Shown here piece after piece: positions 60,256 to 64,000 of a stretch of DNA of 64,000 bases; the stretch's first letter is position 1; each line of letters opens with the position of its first letter. Origin of the DNA: Callaeas wilsoni (lineage: Eukaryota > Chordata > Aves > Passeriformes > Callaeidae); contig VWPU01004924.1 in the NCBI GenBank assembly GCA_013398955.1, forward strand, positions 31,226 through 95,225. The letters run 5' to 3'. The notes below the pieces were generated by a model. That model was given only the letters and a program-made list of their open reading frames with translations, ran no database searches and had not been told where the DNA came from. The translations under genes and the position numbers were made by a program.

Positions 60256-62690
60256 GTGAGTATTGCATTTCCATGCTGAGGTACCCAAAGGCAGCACTGA
60301 AATTTGGGAATTACTGGGTTTGATTTAAAGTTCACCCTTAGTAATCCAGAAAGCACCTGCTTGAAGTGCTGTTATTCTGTTTTAACTTATTGGGATTGGA
60401 ATGAATGGTTGTTACTTTCTTTTTAAAAGTGTTCAGAAAATGCAGCTGAGAGCAGCTAAAAAATCTGGGATGCATTTGGCACATTGTCTTTGAACATACC
60501 CTCTAAAGAAGTTCTGCCTGAAATTCAGGAAATACTTGTTCTGAAATAAAAGCCAAATTTAAATTTAAAAATTAATAGTATTGATGGATAGGACTGAATG
60601 ATGATACTGGACAACAGTATTAAGGGACTAGCCTGGGAGTAGGATAATATATTTGCCCCACATGACTGGATTCACATGAGATCTCTCCCAGTCCCGTAGA
60701 GTGAGATTTATCTAACTTACAAATGGATGTCTGGAAGTTAATAATCTAATTTGAGACTCTGAGGTTCCCTCTCTAGCTAATGGAGACACATGAGCCCCTC
60801 CCAAGGCCCACCATAAGCTTCACCTCCCAGATGTGGGGCAGCAGGAGTCCAGGTGGCCATGCTTGAGCAGGTTTCTGGTGTGGCTAAAGTGAACTGGAAT
60901 GAAACCTGTCTGCAGAGATTTCCAGCCCTTGTCCCAGATCTTTAGCCCGCTGATTTTTTTGCACAAGTCCTACCCAGGACCTGCTGCCAAAATCAGTGCG
61001 GGGTGAGAGGAGCAGGGAGAAGGGCAAAGAAAGGCCTAAGATTCACAGGTATGAGATGTGACTGTCTGTATCCGTCACTCAAACTATTTTACTTTGCAAA
61101 GGCCATCACTTGCAATTTTTTTTTAAATATTCTTTAGTTTTTGTACTTAACAGGCTCTGTCAGAAGCAGACTCTAAGCCTATATGATTCAGAGTTGACAT
61201 ACTTGGTAGAGACAAGCCAGCCTATGTGGCAGATCCTTAACTGGTTTCATTTCTATTACCTTCCCACTTTTTTTTCCTAAGAATTAGGGCAATGTGTTCA
61301 CGCTGCAAAGTTTCACCATCTGGTTCTGCAAGCACTCCTCATTGGGCAGATTGATGCCATGCTCATAAAATAGGCACATCTTAAATAATTGCACAGCCAC
61401 TCCATAATACTAAAAAAGTTATTTGTCACCCCCTCATGCAAAATTGATGGAATTCTACAGCAAGAGGCATGGGCTGGTTTGTACCAGCGGAATGTTTGTC
61501 CCACTCTAATTTAAGCTCAGGCATGAATCTCTCAGCATCCTAAAAGACACTTATCTTCTTTATGTTAAATAAAAGGCTCTAATGGGTTACATTACTTTGA
61601 GCCCTTAATCCATTTTGACACCAAAGCTGCAGCTTTCTGTTGTCCCACATTGCATTATGCACGTCCCTGCTAATGACCATGTAATTTTGGAAGTTTTCTT
61701 TGATGTGAAAGCATGTTTCTAAGCAAGAGGCAGCATTATGAGCTATTCAGCTGGATCACAGGCTGTGGATCAGTTTTGGATTTGTCATTGTGCTCCTGCT
61801 GAGCTAATCAGGGTCCCAAGGGAGCTGTATTTGTTGGACCAGGGTGACAGCAAAGGGGCCTTAAGGTCCTCAGATTTAAGCACTGGATGAATAATATGCT
61901 TTTCTTCCTGTAGGTCTCATTTCTCCCATACCCTCTTCCCATGAATCGTAGCCTTTTTCTTCTGTTTTCTTTTTCTAAGGTTTTCCACAGCTTTTTCTCC
62001 TTTCTTTTTTCCTTGGGACATTGTGCAGTCACCATGCCCTTTGATTTAGGGATGTGTTGTTGAACCCTCTCCTATATCCCACTTTGAGAGGAAGCTTATT
62101 AAACTCCATCTGTGCAATGCTGGCTGTTGGCTGGGCTGGTCAGTGCCCAGGGCTCTTTTATCTTCCCCTCTTTTACCTGCCTGCTGCACTCTGTTACCAG
62201 GCTGGATGGTGAGGTGCAGGTAGGGCTTCGTGCTCTCCCAGCTGTAGATGCACCCCTCGTGTTCATCAAAGATGCTCCAGGAACACAAGCACCTGTGGTA
62301 TTTCCTAGACGGCAGAAAATGTTAGCAAAGAGAGTATTTGATATTAAAGGACTGTATCCACCAGAAATTAAATATTAATCTGAAAGATGGATGTTTTCAG
62401 CTTCTTGGGCTAATACACCATCAGCCATGGGCCAGCTGCTGCCTTTTGGGTTTGAAAGGTCCAACTAAATCTTCTCCCCTTGTGTCTCAGCTGTTGTTTC
62501 TGTCAGCTGGTGGCTGTCCAGGAGTGTGTAGCCAGGGCCAGACAGCAAGGTCTCCTCCCAGGAGCTTTCTCCAAAGTCTGCAATGTTGTGTGGTTTTGTG
62601 AGAGGTGAGAGGAAGTGTTTTGAGCAGTGCTTTAGATGTGTTTGTGACATCTGTATGTGATCTCCAGCACCCTCGGATTAAGAGATTTTT

Positions 62691-62728
62691 GGTATTTACT
62701 TTAACAATTGGTATTTAATTTAACAATT
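62691..62728 (+). repeat. 19-bp tandem duplication
   Basis: GGTATTTACTTTAACAATT is followed directly by GGTATTTAATTTAACAATT, with one mismatch. It lies in MAOA intron 3. Confidence 0.9.
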
Positions 62729-62734
62729 AACCAT

Positions 62735-62758
62735 ATTGTTATGGTTTACCATAACAAT
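62735..62758. repeat. Perfect hairpin
   Basis: ATTGTTATGG, the loop TTTA, then CCATAACAAT form a perfect 10-bp stem. It is AT-rich and could be a cruciform or simply chance near the adjacent duplication. Confidence 0.85.
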
Positions 62759-64000
62759 CAGTTCATCTTGACTTTTTCTGAAGATTTCCAGCATACTGCT
62801 TTGATTGAGTTGGGAGAAAGTGGGAAAATGGTTTATCCGAGCAGCGGAAGCAGCCAAAAGAAAGTGAAAATCCCCAGAGGGATTTAATGAGTTTCTTTTC
62901 TCTGACAGGAATTTTTCCCATATGTGTGTGGAAAAATTCCATGTACTGCGAGTTTTAATAACCAAGTTGCTTCATTGGTGCAGGTTTCCTTTGTAGTTAC
63001 AGTTTATTTGAAAATCCAAATATGTAACTATTGTTTATCTTTTGTTCTTTCTTTCCCATCAGTTAGCATGGTAACATGGACTCCTTTGGTGTCAATCAGG
63101 AATTTTTTTGGTATCCTGTCCTTGTACATCTGTAACTTAAAACTGTAGTGTTTGTTATGAGCCCCAGACTTTCTTTCCAGGTAAATTTCTCTGTGTCTAC
63201 TGTCCCATAATTCAGCAAGAATGCTTTTGGACTGAAAAAGGGCAGATGTGCTGGAGTTCTCTCTTCCCTGAGCTGACAGACAGTGCTTTGTTTTTGCAGA
63301 GGTCCTTGAAGCTCTGTGCTGTTTTCACCCTTTTAGTAGAAGACTCTAGAAAGTAAAGGCACTGGGGCCTTGGTGTGGTATTAACCTTCTCATATAACTG
63401 CACTTGTCCAATATCTGTCAGCAGAATACAGCTCCAGGATATATAATATTACTTAATAAGGAATTATGATTTTCAGAGGGACGGAACACTTGGTAAAATA
63501 TGAATATTTCTATACAATGCTTCACATTTGCCATTTAGTCTTTCCTTCATCCTGCCTTAAGAGCTCAGGGTCCATGAAATAATAAAGAGGTGTGTTTGCT
63601 TTTAAAGTGGGGTGTACCATAAGGGTGCTTAAATAGTTTAAAAAGCATTCAATTTTAGACCCACAAAAATTTCAGGATGCACATTTCAGCAGCAAGCAAA
63701 TAGTAGATTTATTTAAATAATGAAGGATGCATAGGAACAGGTGGGTCCGTGACTAAGACTCTGCACATTACCATAAACTTGGTGTTCAGACACAGGAATC
63801 AGACAGTCCCAGGCACAGCACTGCCCCCAGGGCTAGACCTGCTGGAGGTGGTGATCAGGGAAGGATTCTCACCTGAGGGATCACACCACACCAGGAGAGA
63901 TGCTGCTCTGTGCTGTGCACAGCCCAGGGCAATAACAACCCCTGCTTTGGGGCATGGGGGATGCTCTCCCTGTGCTTCCTGGTGTGTGCCTGGTCCCTGG

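Larger units (their letters stand above)
60256..64000 (+). other. MAOA: MAOA intron 3 (5' part, runs off the window)
   Basis: Begins with the donor GTGAGT. No reading frame resembling MAO exon 4 was found up to 64000. Apart from a 19-bp tandem duplication and a perfect hairpin near 62.7 kb, I see nothing distinctive in this 3.7-kb stretch. Confidence 0.8.

Noticed and set aside
60256..64000. MAOA exon 4 within the window
   Set aside because: No frame resembling KTYPFRG...PPVWNP, and no suitable acceptor followed by it, was found.

Overview
The window looks like nuclear DNA from a bird, probably a songbird. It is AT-rich and gene-poor. It carries 3' ends of CR1 LINE retrotransposons typical of birds, several retroviral LTRs, and one vertebrate gene with canonical GT/AG introns. 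I saw no bacterial-style operon, CRISPR array, tRNA or rRNA gene.

The only gene I can support is the 5' end of monoamine oxidase A (MAOA) on the + strand. Its CpG-island promoter lies at about 48.28-48.57 kb. Exon 1 (ATG at 48569), exon 2 (58719-58813) and exon 3 (60118-60255) encode the first 93 residues. These form the FAD-binding Rossmann start of the enzyme, and the remaining exons lie beyond 64000. MAOA is preferred over MAOB from diagnostic residues in exons 1 to 3. The long gene-free stretch upstream fits what is known of the MAOA side of the locus.

Layout: 1-48.28 kb is intergenic. It holds CR1 fragments (2.5, 3.2/3.8, 9.3, 30.4, 42.6 and 47.1 kb, all in minus orientation) and LTRs (a clear minus-strand one at 3.2-3.8 kb nested in a CR1, likely ones at 11.1 and 43.5 kb, an LTR end at 44.7 kb, and LTR-like blocks at 31.4 and 33.6 kb). 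It also holds a ~540-bp AAGGG pentanucleotide array at 7.7-8.25 kb and an orphan CpG island at 22.4-22.9 kb. A ~360-bp duplication at 29.2-30.1 kb is broken by the window's only N, and a ~315-bp tandem duplication lies at 37.9-38.5 kb. From 48.57 kb to the end is MAOA, whose introns hold a small minisatellite, a minus-strand CR1 and a degenerate plus-strand CR1 reverse-transcriptase fragment.

No previously undescribed multi-gene system is visible. The points most worth a second look are the three short tandem repeats packed around MAOA exon 1, the long AAGGG array, the probable assembly artefact at the N, and the orphan CpG island. All family calls come from recognition by eye, not database searches.
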